Shown here one piece after another: positions 1 through 7,532 of a stretch of 12,914 bases of DNA. How positions within the stretch are numbered: the first letter of the stretch is position 1; every line of letters begins with the position of its first letter. This DNA comes from Cyclobacteriaceae bacterium (GTDB lineage Bacteria > Bacteroidota > Bacteroidia > Cytophagales > Cyclobacteriaceae). The position numbers and the translations under genes were made by a program. The DNA is taken from contig JAUUZS010000051.1 in NCBI GenBank assembly GCA_030589835.1, positions 1 through 12,914 on the forward strand, given 5' to 3'. A model generated the notes under the pieces. The model ran no database searches. It worked only from the letters and a program-made list of their open reading frames with translations, and was not told the DNA's origin.

Positions 1-2778
1 ATTTTCTCCCGGTAATGAATCCCGGATATTATAATCATGGGAAGCAATCACCAAATTATCTATTAGTGATAAAATCGAATCATTAACGATTCTTATATCG
101 ACATTTTCCAGTACAGTATTCCCCTTGAACAATAGGTGGTTTCTGATCTCTATCTGTTCGGGACTTGCCTGCCGATGAGTAGTATAAACCGCGCTCAAAT
201 TAGCGTTTTGTGGTATGCCATCCTGATTGCTGATCAGGAAATTCATCTCTATCCGGGTGTGTTTTTTTGATTTCCATGAGGCAGAATTGAGTTGAATATT
301 TAGTTTGTCTGGATTCACAAAAAATGAGCGCTGGCAGAGTATGTTTCCGTTTTGATCCATGGCATACAGGGTATTTACGCCGCCTGGCATGTGCTGAAGT
401 GGCACGTCCATTAGGGTTTCTGGGACGGCCAATCTAAGCTCTCGTATGCTGAAGACTTTTCCTTGCGAGGCAGATAAAACGTATATTCCTTTAAGCATGG
501 ATTGGTGCTGGCGAATTTCAACCCGCATGCTACCCGGTCTTTCGAGGTCAAATTTCATGGAAAATCCGGAAGCTTTTGCTTCGGGGAGCATCCATTTGTT
601 TTTATTGCCTGTAGCTTGGGATTTGAGAAAATAACGATGATGCGGTTCTGCATTTATAATGAATGCGCCAACGCCAATATGGTTTGATGTGGTGGTTTGC
701 AACACTGTGCCCAACGAATCTGTAATGTGCCATTTTGATGATATCGGCAGCCCGTCTTGGGAGTGTACCGTGAAGACCACCTTGGTTCTGGTGCCTTGAA
801 GGATAATGCCACTCTCAGGGTAAAATTTCACTACCGGAATCAGTATATTATTATCCTTGGGTGCCATCAATGATTGTGAAGCGTTGAGCGTCGGGAAAGC
901 AATGGTAAATTCCTTAATGAATGGCTGAGCGCTCTCGATATTTGTAGTCGCTTTCAGTTGGTATTTTCCTTGAGTAAGTGCATTTGTGAGGTGCATTTCT
1001 CCAAAGACTACCCCTTCCTTGATATCGAATTTTTCGCTTAGTTTTAATTGATTTGCAGCATTAAATATTTCTAGATTAAGGACGCTTCCGGGCACAAAAG
1101 ATTTCAAGGACCATCGATCTACAACATATGCGGCAAACTGAATTTTATCTTCCCTGGCATAATTGTTTTTGTCCAACCGTAGGAAAAGGATTTGCCCTCC
1201 TTGCGCTTTGTAGTCCGATTCATAAGACGAAATGATGTGTAAAGCTTGATCGTTATTTATATTGTCAGGAAGCAAAACAACTTCCTGATTTTTATTCATA
1301 AAGACTACTCCGAAAGATTCATTTTGTTCAAAATCAAGAATCAGTTTATCCTCCAGCGGAGTACGCATTACGACGGGGTTTTGCACCCAGAAATTTGCAT
1401 TATACCCTATTCTGTCAATCACCTTCATATCACTGGTTTGATAATTGACAGCTCCCCCAAGCTTTTTGTTTTTCACAGGATTATAGTGTTCGTAAAAAGT
1501 CAGCATCGAAGAGCTATTGATATTACCGATATGTTCTTTGTTGAAATAGTATTCAAAGCTATGGTTGACTCGGATATAGTCCATCAAAAGGTCCCCCGAA
1601 GGATCATCTATAAAAGAAACCTGGAAGTCAAGCTGATATTGATCCCAGCTGCTATTTTCATCATTAAAGCCAATGATATCCAATGAAGCATCTGTAAAAG
1701 TACCCTTAAATTTTAAAATCTGGTAGGTGTCAATATCGATGTACAATTCTCCTTTGGCCGCAGGTATGCTGACACTTGGTTTTGGCACATAGGAAATGAT
1801 GGCTATAAATCGCTGATCGTATTTTACAATTTCTTTTAATTCAAGATCATAAAGTTTTTTAACCTCCCGATGAAGCGGAAACAGATAGCTTTCCGTTTCT
1901 GCCTGCCGAATGGAAAACAAGCGGGACAACAGGGTGAAATTTTTATTATAAAGAAAAATATCGTATTCATTTCCGTCCTGAAAAGCATAGCGCCCTTCCT
2001 GAACGGCCCAGTCTTTTATGCCATTGCTATTGTATTTTACATCATAAAAAAGTTCGAATATCTCCGTGTATTTTTCCTCTCGACGTGATTTTTGCCTATA
2101 AAATGCTTTGCCATATCTGATTGCAGATTCACTTTTACTGAGCAAATTATAGGCTTTTTGAACCAGTTTATAGTTGGAATTCAGATTTCGTTTTGCTTTA
2201 ATGGTCACTTCTTCAAGTGTAATTTGCGCAGGCGTCAGATTGATTTCTATTTCCCGTAAATCGTTGTACACATAAATCGATTTTTTTTCATGTGTCAAAT
2301 GCGAAATCATTAATTCAGAAGGCAAACTGGAGAGGTTGATCTCAAATTCACCATCCTCATTCGAAGAGGTGCCCTTGTAAGTTCCGGCGATAGAAATATT
2401 AGCAAAAGGAATTGGTGATCCGTCTTGTGCATCCAATATTTTTCCTCGCACTAGTATTGATTGATTGGTGTTGAATGGAAAAAGCACAATTTGGTTTTCA
2501 ATAATGCTGTAGTTGATCTGCTTGGCATGCAGCAGGGCCCTCAAAATATCACCCAGGCTTGCAGAGGTATAACTGGCGTGAACGGTATGATGAACAGGAA
2601 TATTGGAATCTGAATACGAAAACCGGATGGAGTACGCTTGCGATATTTCGTGCAATGCCTGCTTGAGTGTGATGCCATCAAATTTAAGGCTGACGAGGGT
2701 GTCAAGTTGTACTTCCTGAGCGTTCAAGCCACAGGAAAACAAAATGAGCAACAGCGATATGGAAAATTTCCGTTTCAT
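1..2778 (-). CDS. STN / carboxypeptidase-like regulatory / MG2-like domain envelope protein (3' end outside window)
   Basis: An open frame of 926 codons runs from ATG at 2778 to the left window edge with no stop, so the C-terminus is missing. Residues 1-20 form a signal peptide ending in LNA-Q; Cys16 (LFSC) could be read as a poor lipobox, but signal peptidase I cleavage fits better. Residues ~30-101 look like an STN domain (GITLKQALHEIS..., ending in a strand IENQIVLFP), the module that contacts FecR-type anti-sigma factors. Residues ~108-195 are a carboxypeptidase-like regulatory beta-sandwich (VRGKILDAQDGSPIPFANI). Residues ~200-490 resemble the middle region of Bacteroidota carboxypeptidase-regulatory-domain surface proteins, including WVQNPVVMRTPLED at ~463-476. 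Residues ~525-620 resemble an MG2/macroglobulin-like domain (LRLDKNNYAREDKIQFAAYVVD). The start lies 4 nt after the FecR stop, implying one transcript. I infer a periplasmic/outer-membrane sensor or transport partner of the neighbouring FecR-sigma pair. Whether a TonB plug or barrel follows cannot be seen; the substrate is unknown. Confidence 0.82.
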   Translation of the reverse strand, partial: MKRKFSISLLLILFSCGLNAQEVQLDTLVSLKFDGITLKQALHEISQAYSIRFSYSDSNIPVHHTVHASYTSASLGDILRALLHAKQINYSIIENQIVLFPFNTNQSILVRGKILDAQDGSPIPFANISIAGTYKGTSSNEDGEFEINLSSLPSELMISHLTHEKKSIYVYNDLREIEINLTPAQITLEEVTIKAKRNLNSNYKLVQKAYNLLSKSESAIRYGKAFYRQKSRREEKYTEIFELFYDVKYNSNGIKDWAVQEGRYAFQDGNEYDIFLYNKNFTLLSRLFSIRQAETESYLFPLHREVKKLYDLELKEIVKYDQRFIAIISYVPKPSVSIPAAKGELYIDIDTYQILKFKGTFTDASLDIIGFNDENSSWDQYQLDFQVSFIDDPSGDLLMDYIRVNHSFEYYFNKEHIGNINSSSMLTFYEHYNPVKNKKLGGAVNYQTSDMKVIDRIGYNANFWVQNPVVMRTPLEDKLILDFEQNESFGVVFMNKNQEVVLLPDNINNDQALHIISSYESDYKAQGGQILFLRLDKNNYAREDKIQFAAYVVDRWSLKSFVPGSVLNLEIFNAANQLKLSEKFDIKEGVVFGEMHLTNALTQGKYQLKATTNIESAQPFIKEFTIAFPTLNASQSLMAPKDNNILIPVVKFYPESGIILQGTRTKVVFTVHSQDGLPISSKWHITDSLGTVLQTTTSNHIGVGAFIINAEPHHRYFLKSQATGNKNKWMLPEAKASGFSMKFDLERPGSMRVEIRQHQSMLKGIYVLSASQGKVFSIRELRLAVPETLMDVPLQHMPGGVNTLYAMDQNGNILCQRSFFVNPDKLNIQLNSASWKSKKHTRIEMNFLISNQDGIPQNANLSAVYTTHRQASPEQIEIRNHLLFKGNTVLENVDIRIVNDSILSLIDNLVIASHDYNIRDSLPGEN

Positions 2779-2782
2779 GGGT

Positions 2783-3790
2783 TTAGTTGCATCCGGCGCC
2801 TAATATTGTGTATTGTCCATTTGTTAATTCAAACGTAGTCCCGGTAGCTCTGGCGATTATTTTTATCGCATTTTCGATATTCGTTTCCTGAAAATCGCCA
2901 GTAAACCGGCAGCTCAACGTTTCGGGATGTTGCACCAGTATTTCAACTCCATAATGCCTTTCTAACGGTTTAATAAGTTCGGCAATCGGACTGTCATTAA
3001 AGCTTAGATGCCTGGTTTTCCATGAAAGGAAGTTGATGTCCGAATTTGGTTCGGTCGCTATTGTTTTAGTATTGTTGGCTAAAAAAGCCATGTTTCCCGG
3101 CATGACAATAACGCCTTCTATATCATCAGCAAAAGTGAATGCCACGCGTCCTGTAACTACTGTCAGTCTAACTTCTTCCTCCTTTCCATAGGCGCGCAAA
3201 TTGAAAGAAGTGCCAAGAACTGTTGTCTTTGAGATTCCTGAGTGAACAATAAAAGGTTTATCTTTATTTGGTGTGACATCAAAAAACGCCTCTCCCTTCA
3301 GGTAAAGGATTCTTGAATTTTCCTCAAAAAGTTCGGGGTAAAGCAATTCAGAATTCCGGTTCAACCATACTTTCGATCCATCAGGCAAATCGATCACTTT
3401 TTGGTTGGCATTGTCGGTCTGTACCAAAGTCTGCAGGTTCAATTTATTGTTGCCTGAGTGCTTATACTGATAAAAAATAAAAGTAAATCCCAGCATCAGG
3501 ATTACCGCAGCAGCCACTCTGGCAATCCATGGAAATATCCTGATTGTTTTTTCCGCCCTGCTTTCGGTATTTATTTTGATCATGGTTTGCAATGCATTCC
3601 ATTGATCTTTAGGATCGAACACAGGACTTGGCTCAGCGATGGTGGTTGCCAGAAAAAGGGTTTCAAATTCATGGAATTCATCAGGATGGTTTTTAATCCA
3701 ATTTTGCAATTCCACTTGCTCGTCAGTGGTGATTGTTCCCTCTTGTTGTTTGATGTACAGCTCCCAGTATGTTGTAGTTTGTGCTTTCAT
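2783..3790 (-). CDS. FecR-family anti-sigma factor (inner-membrane regulator)
   Basis: 335 residues, a usual length for Bacteroidota FecR proteins. Residues 1-75 form a cytoplasmic helical part (WELYIKQQEGTITTDEQVELQNWI) that should bind the sigma factor. Residues ~87-108 are a single membrane segment (VAAAVILMLGFTFIFY). Residues ~125-220 are the periplasmic FecR domain, with the typical IDLPDGSKVWLNRNSEL, LKGEAFFDV and VLGTSFNLRAY stretches. Residues ~262-330 are the FecR C-terminal domain (DUF4974), an STN-like fold (LSFNDSPIAELIKPLERHYGVEI). It lies in the same direction as, and 4 nt before, the STN-domain protein, and downstream of the ECF sigma factor gene on the same strand. In this system class the outer-membrane partner signals through FecR to release or activate the sigma factor. 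It is odd that a plus-strand acetyltransferase gene separates it from the sigma gene, so it must have its own promoter. The 133-bp upstream gap has no convincing TAnnTTTG box. Confidence 0.95.
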   Translation of the reverse strand: MKAQTTTYWELYIKQQEGTITTDEQVELQNWIKNHPDEFHEFETLFLATTIAEPSPVFDPKDQWNALQTMIKINTESRAEKTIRIFPWIARVAAAVILMLGFTFIFYQYKHSGNNKLNLQTLVQTDNANQKVIDLPDGSKVWLNRNSELLYPELFEENSRILYLKGEAFFDVTPNKDKPFIVHSGISKTTVLGTSFNLRAYGKEEEVRLTVVTGRVAFTFADDIEGVIVMPGNMAFLANNTKTIATEPNSDINFLSWKTRHLSFNDSPIAELIKPLERHYGVEILVQHPETLSCRFTGDFQETNIENAIKIIARATGTTFELTNGQYTILGAGCN

Positions 3791-3923
3791 TATTAATTGC
3801 TTTCAATACCAAGACATCGCCAAATGAAGTTACCGCCATCTCTCATTGAAATAAATGCAAACAAAATGATGTAATAAAAAATAGTGTAAATTCATACCTG
3901 CTTATAGAAGATAATTATAAACA

Positions 3924-4442
3924 ATGAAGACAACAATAAGACAGGAAAAAGTCAGTGATTTAGAAGGAATAAGAAACGTAAATAACCTGGCTTTCGGACA
4001 GCCAAATGAAGGCCAACTGGTTGATAACCTGAGGGGCAATACCGAATTTATAAAGCAATTGTCACTGGTAGCAGAATCGGAAGGAAAAGTAATCGGGCAT
4101 ATTTTATTCTTTCCAATTTGGATTGACAATGGGCATAGCAAACATCAAAGTTTAGCTTTAGCGCCGATGTCTGTGTTGCCATCTCATCAAAATCAGGGTA
4201 TAGGAGGTCGCTTGATTGCGCAGGGATTGAAAGAAGCCAAAACCAGAGGATTCAAATCAGTAATTGTTTTGGGACATGAGGCATATTACCCAAAATTCGG
4301 GTTTCTCCCCGCTAGCCAATGGGGGATTAAGGCCCCATTTGACGTCCCCGATAATGCATTTATGGCACAAGAATTAAGCATAAATGGGTTGAAAGGTATG
4401 GCAGGTACTGTTGAATATCCCAAAGAGTTTGATGAAGTTTAG
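3924..4442 (+). CDS. GNAT-family N-acetyltransferase (YhbS-like)
   Basis: 172 residues covering one complete GNAT fold. The acetyl-CoA pyrophosphate-binding motif A (Q/R-x-x-G-x-G/A) is present as Q89-N-Q-G92-I-G94 after the strand LAPMSVLP, followed by the helix GRLIAQGLKEAKTRGF. Residues 112-128 (SVIVLGHEAYYPKFGF) are the motif B strand-loop typical of the YhbS group of predicted acetyltransferases. The enzyme is cytoplasmic, with no signal peptide or membrane segment; the acceptor substrate cannot be told. It is transcribed divergently from fecR (133 bp apart) and convergently with the sigma gene (103 bp apart), so it is a stand-alone gene placed inside a sigma/anti-sigma locus. No partner of the type II toxin class (ribbon-helix-helix or DUF1778) lies next to it, so a GNAT toxin role is not supported. 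A functional link to the signalling genes is unproven. Confidence 0.93.
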   Translation: MKTTIRQEKVSDLEGIRNVNNLAFGQPNEGQLVDNLRGNTEFIKQLSLVAESEGKVIGHILFFPIWIDNGHSKHQSLALAPMSVLPSHQNQGIGGRLIAQGLKEAKTRGFKSVIVLGHEAYYPKFGFLPASQWGIKAPFDVPDNAFMAQELSINGLKGMAGTVEYPKEFDEV

Positions 4443-4545
4443 TAATGGATATTTTCGCCTCCGGCGATCCGGATGAGTAATCTCGATTATTTCAAAAAAA
4501 CAAATCAGATAATTATTGAAAGAGAAACAAAGCAGGCTAATCCAT

Positions 4546-5073
4546 CTACTGATTTTTTAGTATTGCCCTTAGTTCCTTCAGCGCTTTCCCAATGTGTTTT
4601 TCAACGGTATTTACTGAAATGTTAAGCAGCCTGGAGATTTCTTTATAACTTTTTAGCTCCTGACGACTGAGCAGGAAGGCATTTCTGCATGCAGGGGGCA
4701 ATTGGTTTATTGCCCGATCAATATTTCGGGAGGTTTCACTTGTCTGGTATATTGCGTCGGGCCGGTTGGAATTGCCATTTGAGCTCGCAATGTCATGAGC
4801 ATAGCTTTGCGCTCTTTCATCGCGTCGTTCTTTTTCCTTAAGGTAGTTCAATGCCTGGTTGATACAGGCTCTTTGCAGATAGGCTTTGGGAGATTCTTTG
4901 ATACTTAATTCATTGATTTTTTGCCATAATTTTAAAAAAACATCTTGAACAATGTCTTTTGTAATGTCTTCATCCCTCAAAAAACGATAAATGCGTTGAC
5001 ACAAGAAAGCATAGTTTTCGAAATACAATCTTTCGAATTCTTCCACTTTCATTTTTTTGCCAATTGGTGCCAT
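4546..5073 (-). CDS. RNA polymerase ECF-type sigma-70 factor (Bacteroidota family)
   Basis: 175 residues with the two-domain ECF layout. Region 2 lies at ~10-78 (FERLYFENYAFLCQRIYRFLRD, then DIVQDVFLKLWQ, which binds core polymerase and the -10 element). Region 4 lies at ~120-172, with a helix-turn-helix YKEISRLLNISVNTVEKHIGKALKELR that reads the -35 element. This pattern, including the SVNTVEKHI recognition helix, is that of the Bacteroidota ECF family partnered with FecR anti-sigma factors. ATG at 5073 is the chosen start; ATG at 5052 (M8) would also retain region 2. It should direct transcription of the FecR and STN-domain genes further along the same strand, but the plus-strand acetyltransferase interrupts the direct operon. 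The M28 peptidase gene ends 108 bp upstream on the same strand; a TAnnTTTG box between them suggests the sigma gene has its own promoter. Confidence 0.95.
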   Translation of the reverse strand: MAPIGKKMKVEEFERLYFENYAFLCQRIYRFLRDEDITKDIVQDVFLKLWQKINELSIKESPKAYLQRACINQALNYLKEKERRDERAQSYAHDIASSNGNSNRPDAIYQTSETSRNIDRAINQLPPACRNAFLLSRQELKSYKEISRLLNISVNTVEKHIGKALKELRAILKNQ

Positions 5074-5117
5074 TGCCTGTTTTGGTCAACTATAGGTGTC
5101 TGGTTTTGGCAAAGTAA

Positions 5118-5125
5118 CAAATTTA
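5118..5125 (-). promoter_or_regulatory. Candidate -7 promoter element for the sigma factor gene
   Basis: On the minus strand the sequence reads TAAATTTG, an exact match to the Bacteroidota -7 consensus TAnnTTTG, about 45 nt before the sigma gene ATG. No clear TTTG -33 element was found at the expected distance, so the call rests on the -7 box alone. Confidence 0.35.
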
Positions 5126-5181
5126 TAAATTACATTAAATGAAATGATGATAAATGAATTCAGGATGGCTTTTTATGCAAA

Positions 5182-6720
5182 TTACTTAGAACTATCCAGG
5201 ATCACTTCTTTGGGCATCACATCTACGGCAATCCGTAAATCCTGATTGGCGATTTCCCATGCTGTATGAAAAACAAGCTTCGTCCTTTTTTCCATTAGCT
5301 CAAACTCTATTTTGTCAATGGTGTCTGTAGGCCTATGATAATCAGGGTGAATTCCGTTAAAATAAAAAATGATCGGAATATTATTTTTCGCAAAATTGTA
5401 ATGATCCGACCGGTAATAGAACCGGTTTGGGTCATCGTCTTCGTTGAAGGTGTAGTCCAGATCAAGCTGAATATAACTTGAGTTTATTTTTTCGCTTACA
5501 TCATGCAATTGCTTTGACAGTTTATCGGAGCCAATAAGATAGATATAATTCGGTCTTTCCTGATGTGCCTCATCTATTCTCCCTATCATATCAATATTGA
5601 GGTTTGTGATGGTCGATTCGAGTGGCAGCGCAGGGTGCTCTACATAATAAGAAGACCCCAACAGCCCTTTTTCTTCTCCTGTCACGGTCATGAATAAAAT
5701 ACTTCTTCTGGGGCCATGGCCGGCTTCTTTGGCTAGTGCAAAGGCCTGTGCCATTTCCAGTACAGCGACAGTGCCTGACCCATCATCGTCGGCGCCGTTA
5801 TTCACCTCAAGGCCATCCATTCCTACGTGATCGTAGTGGGCAGTCAAAATGATATATTCATCTTTTTTATCCGTTCCTTCAATAAATCCCAGTACGTTTT
5901 CTGTGCCTACCTCCTCAATATTTTGCCTGGCATAAAAGGTGATTTCATTTGATTTCAATTTTAAAAGTGATGCATATTTCCCCTGGCTTGATTTCTCAAC
6001 TGCATTTATAAGCGTCTTTTCATTGGTGTTTAATATTTTGGCCCCCATTGATTGAGATATCAAAAAATAGCCGGGTTCCATTTCTTCTGGTTTTGGAGGG
6101 AGCGTCAGTCTTCCCGTTGACAAATACCGTTTGTACATCCCGACGGTTTTCATAAAATCTTCATCCGAATCAGGTTTGATAATAAATACATTTTTCGCTC
6201 CCTGCTCCAGTGCCAATTCGGCCTTCTTATTTCTGTCTGTTCTATTCCCTTCACAATAAATGAGTGCGTTTTTACCCTGGACATCTATGGCATTATAGCT
6301 TTCTGCATTTCCTTTTCCTGCAAATACAAGTTGTGCTTTCATTGGGGCTTTAAAACTGTTTTTTCCGGTATACACAAAATCTTCAAAGTTTGCATAGCTC
6401 GACTCGCCAATTTTGATCCATGTATCCCCAGGCCTGATTTTTACCAGATTGAAGGATTGAAGATATGAATTCCCTGAAGGGGTATTGACAATTGGTTCGA
6501 GTCCATTTGTTTTGAAGTGATGCTCGATGTAGGCGGCAGCCATTTTCTGTCCCCTTTCTCCTGTTTCCCTGCCTTCGAGTGCATCCGATGCCAGAATATT
6601 AAGGTGCTCTCTCAGGTCTTCAGTAGTGATGGAATTGGCGTACTTTATAGATGGATCTTGCTGGGCATAAACAGCAGTGGAAATTAAAAAAAGTAGAATT
6701 GGGAAAACAAAATTCTTCAT
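5182..6720 (-). CDS. Secreted M28-family zinc metallopeptidase (aminopeptidase)
   Basis: 512 residues. Residues 1-19 are a signal peptide (ILLFLISTAVYA-Q), so the protein is exported, probably to the periplasm or beyond. Residues ~126-255 have the look of an inserted PA-type domain (KAQLVFAGKG, GKNALIYCEG, ALEQGAKNVFII). The catalytic M28 domain (~270-495) has all expected residues: H295 in AHYDHVG, D312 in NNGADDDGSGT, catalytic E349 and ligand E350 in TGEEKGLLGS, D377 in NLNIDMIG, and H462 in YHRPTDT. The family removes N-terminal residues from peptides using a two-zinc centre; exact specificity cannot be told. The gene stands alone: 108 bp before the sigma factor gene on the same strand, with an 812-bp gene-poor stretch on its other side. 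It could be read through into the sigma gene, but no shared function is shown. Confidence 0.95.
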   Translation of the reverse strand: MKNFVFPILLFLISTAVYAQQDPSIKYANSITTEDLREHLNILASDALEGRETGERGQKMAAAYIEHHFKTNGLEPIVNTPSGNSYLQSFNLVKIRPGDTWIKIGESSYANFEDFVYTGKNSFKAPMKAQLVFAGKGNAESYNAIDVQGKNALIYCEGNRTDRNKKAELALEQGAKNVFIIKPDSDEDFMKTVGMYKRYLSTGRLTLPPKPEEMEPGYFLISQSMGAKILNTNEKTLINAVEKSSQGKYASLLKLKSNEITFYARQNIEEVGTENVLGFIEGTDKKDEYIILTAHYDHVGMDGLEVNNGADDDGSGTVAVLEMAQAFALAKEAGHGPRRSILFMTVTGEEKGLLGSSYYVEHPALPLESTITNLNIDMIGRIDEAHQERPNYIYLIGSDKLSKQLHDVSEKINSSYIQLDLDYTFNEDDDPNRFYYRSDHYNFAKNNIPIIFYFNGIHPDYHRPTDTIDKIEFELMEKRTKLVFHTAWEIANQDLRIAVDVMPKEVILDSSK

Positions 6721-6834
6721 ATCGAGGAAATTAAAAAATGGATACTTGACACAAAATGCTTATAGCAACAAGTATACATTGTTAAATATTGTAATACAAT
6801 TTTGTCTGCTGAAATTCTTTTTTTGCTAAGTTGT

Positions 6835-6968
6835 GTCTGTCCATAAAGTCGGACTTTGTGCAAAAATGAAAAAAGTAAATCCTATAAATCCCCTCCTTGG
6901 AGGGGTAGGGGTGGGTATTAAAAAACATATTTATTTTTTTCAATTTTAACCTGATATTATAGACAGAC
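6835..6968. repeat. 134-bp segment bounded by imperfect 12-bp inverted repeats
   Basis: GTCTGTCCATAA at 6835-6846 and its inverted counterpart GTCTGTCTATAA (minus strand, 6957-6968) match at 11 of 12 positions. The space between contains the perfect palindrome AAAGTC-G-GACTTT (6845-6857) and the REP-like sequence at 6890-6916. The size and layout suggest a small non-coding element of MITE or REP type, but no target-site duplication was found. Confidence 0.4.
6890..6916. repeat. REP-like G/C-rich palindromic repeat
   Basis: CCCCTCC (6890-6896), TT, GGAGGGG (6899-6905) form a perfect inverted repeat, followed by TAGGGGTGGGT (6906-6916). It stands out in AT-rich DNA. Similar 'CCCCTCC..GGAGGGG..AGGGGTGGG' sequences recur between genes in many Bacteroidota genomes. 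It lies just inside the inverted-repeat pair at 6835-6968. No transposase is nearby. Confidence 0.6.
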
Positions 6969-6969
6969 T

Positions 6970-7185
6970 CTAAGTATGGCTGCAAGCCGGGGTCAATGGA
7001 ACAATTGTATTTTCTGCCAGTCGGATCTTTTCCCTGCCCAATAAAAAAGGTATAACTTCCTGTATCGGAAATACATTTTCTGAACAGCTTGTGAAATGTA
7101 CATCTTTGCCAAATTGGCTTAGTAATTTATCATGAAGTCCATCTACGGTAAATTTTGTTTTACTGCTAAATAAAAGGTTCAGAAA
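6970..7185 (-). pseudogene. Decayed YecH-family (DUF2492) putative metal-binding protein remnant
   Basis: On the minus strand an open frame of 71 codons runs from an in-frame TAA (7186-7188) to a TAG (6970-6972). Its product begins FLNLLFSSKTKFTVDGLHDKLL, and its residues 23-38 read SQFGKDVHFTSCSENV. This matches my recollection of the YecH/DUF2492 family: ...VLxxM..S.KxYT..SL...I...FG.dARFHTCSA....EL..FL...K..., ending in C-x-H. Here the end reads PACSHT, so the C-terminal C-S-H and the central T-S-C-S are present. The family's N-terminal HGH motif is missing, a stop codon sits where it should be, and no ATG, GTG or TTG gives a sensible start. The family is about 80 residues, so most of it survives. 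I infer a 5'-truncated or decayed gene. An unusual start upstream with a sequencing error at 7186-7188 is the alternative. Function in intact relatives is unproven beyond likely metal binding. Confidence 0.62.
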
Positions 7186-7480
7186 TTAGGACTTGTAAAG
7201 CCCGGTGATTAAGCGATATAAGCCAAATCCTGCCCTGAAAAATTCCCTATGATGTAGAAGTGCCTCTTTAATATCATTTATTTCGGCTTATTGGGGTTGA
7301 AAAAGGGTGCTATTTTTTATCCAAATCATTATATTGATTTTTATAAATACTTCTTAATGATTTAAATATCAGCACTTTAGTATATGCTGGATGCTTTTTA
7401 TTATTTTGAATTGCACAAACCTTACAAGGATTAAATATTGGGGCTTATTCATTATGTAATGTGCATACTAATGCCTTTTT

Positions 7481-7513
7481 TTTGTGTATTCAAAATGTAA
7501 GAGGATACTTTAT
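7481..7513 (+). promoter_or_regulatory. Possible Bacteroidota-type promoter for the lipoprotein gene
   Basis: TTTG (7481-7484) is separated by 21 nt from TACTTTAT (7506-7513), a 6/8 fit to the positions of TAnnTTTG. Transcription would begin about 10-15 nt before the ATG at 7533. The -7 box is imperfect, so this is a weak call. Confidence 0.28.
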
Positions 7514-7532
7514 TAACTAATTTATTTCAATT

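Larger units (their letters stand above)
6721..7532. other. 812-bp stretch with no intact gene, holding repeats and a gene remnant
   Basis: Between the M28 gene and the lipoprotein gene no intact coding region is convincing. It holds the inverted-repeat pair and REP-like palindrome at 6835-6968 and the YecH-family remnant at 6970-7185. A 33-codon open stretch in the same frame (7189-7287, minus), bounded by TAA at both ends, may be a second fragment. From about 7290 to 7480 I see only AT-rich sequence. The last 50 bp probably carry the lipoprotein gene promoter. Confidence 0.7.

Noticed and set aside
1246..1686. 146-codon plus-strand ORF and other plus-strand ORFs in 446-2838
   Set aside because: They lie antisense to the continuous 926-codon STN-domain gene, which has recognisable domains throughout.
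3924..4442. GNAT gene as the toxin of a toxin-antitoxin pair
   Set aside because: No small DNA-binding antitoxin gene is adjacent, and the sequence resembles YhbS-type housekeeping acetyltransferases.
4455..4467. Hairpin TCGCC-TCC-GGCGA after the acetyltransferase gene as a terminator
   Set aside because: The stem is only 5 bp and no T-run follows it in either direction.
6782..6985. 67-codon minus-strand ORF
   Set aside because: It reads through the REP-like palindrome and AT-rich repeats, has no protein-like pattern, and overlaps the better-supported YecH remnant in another frame.
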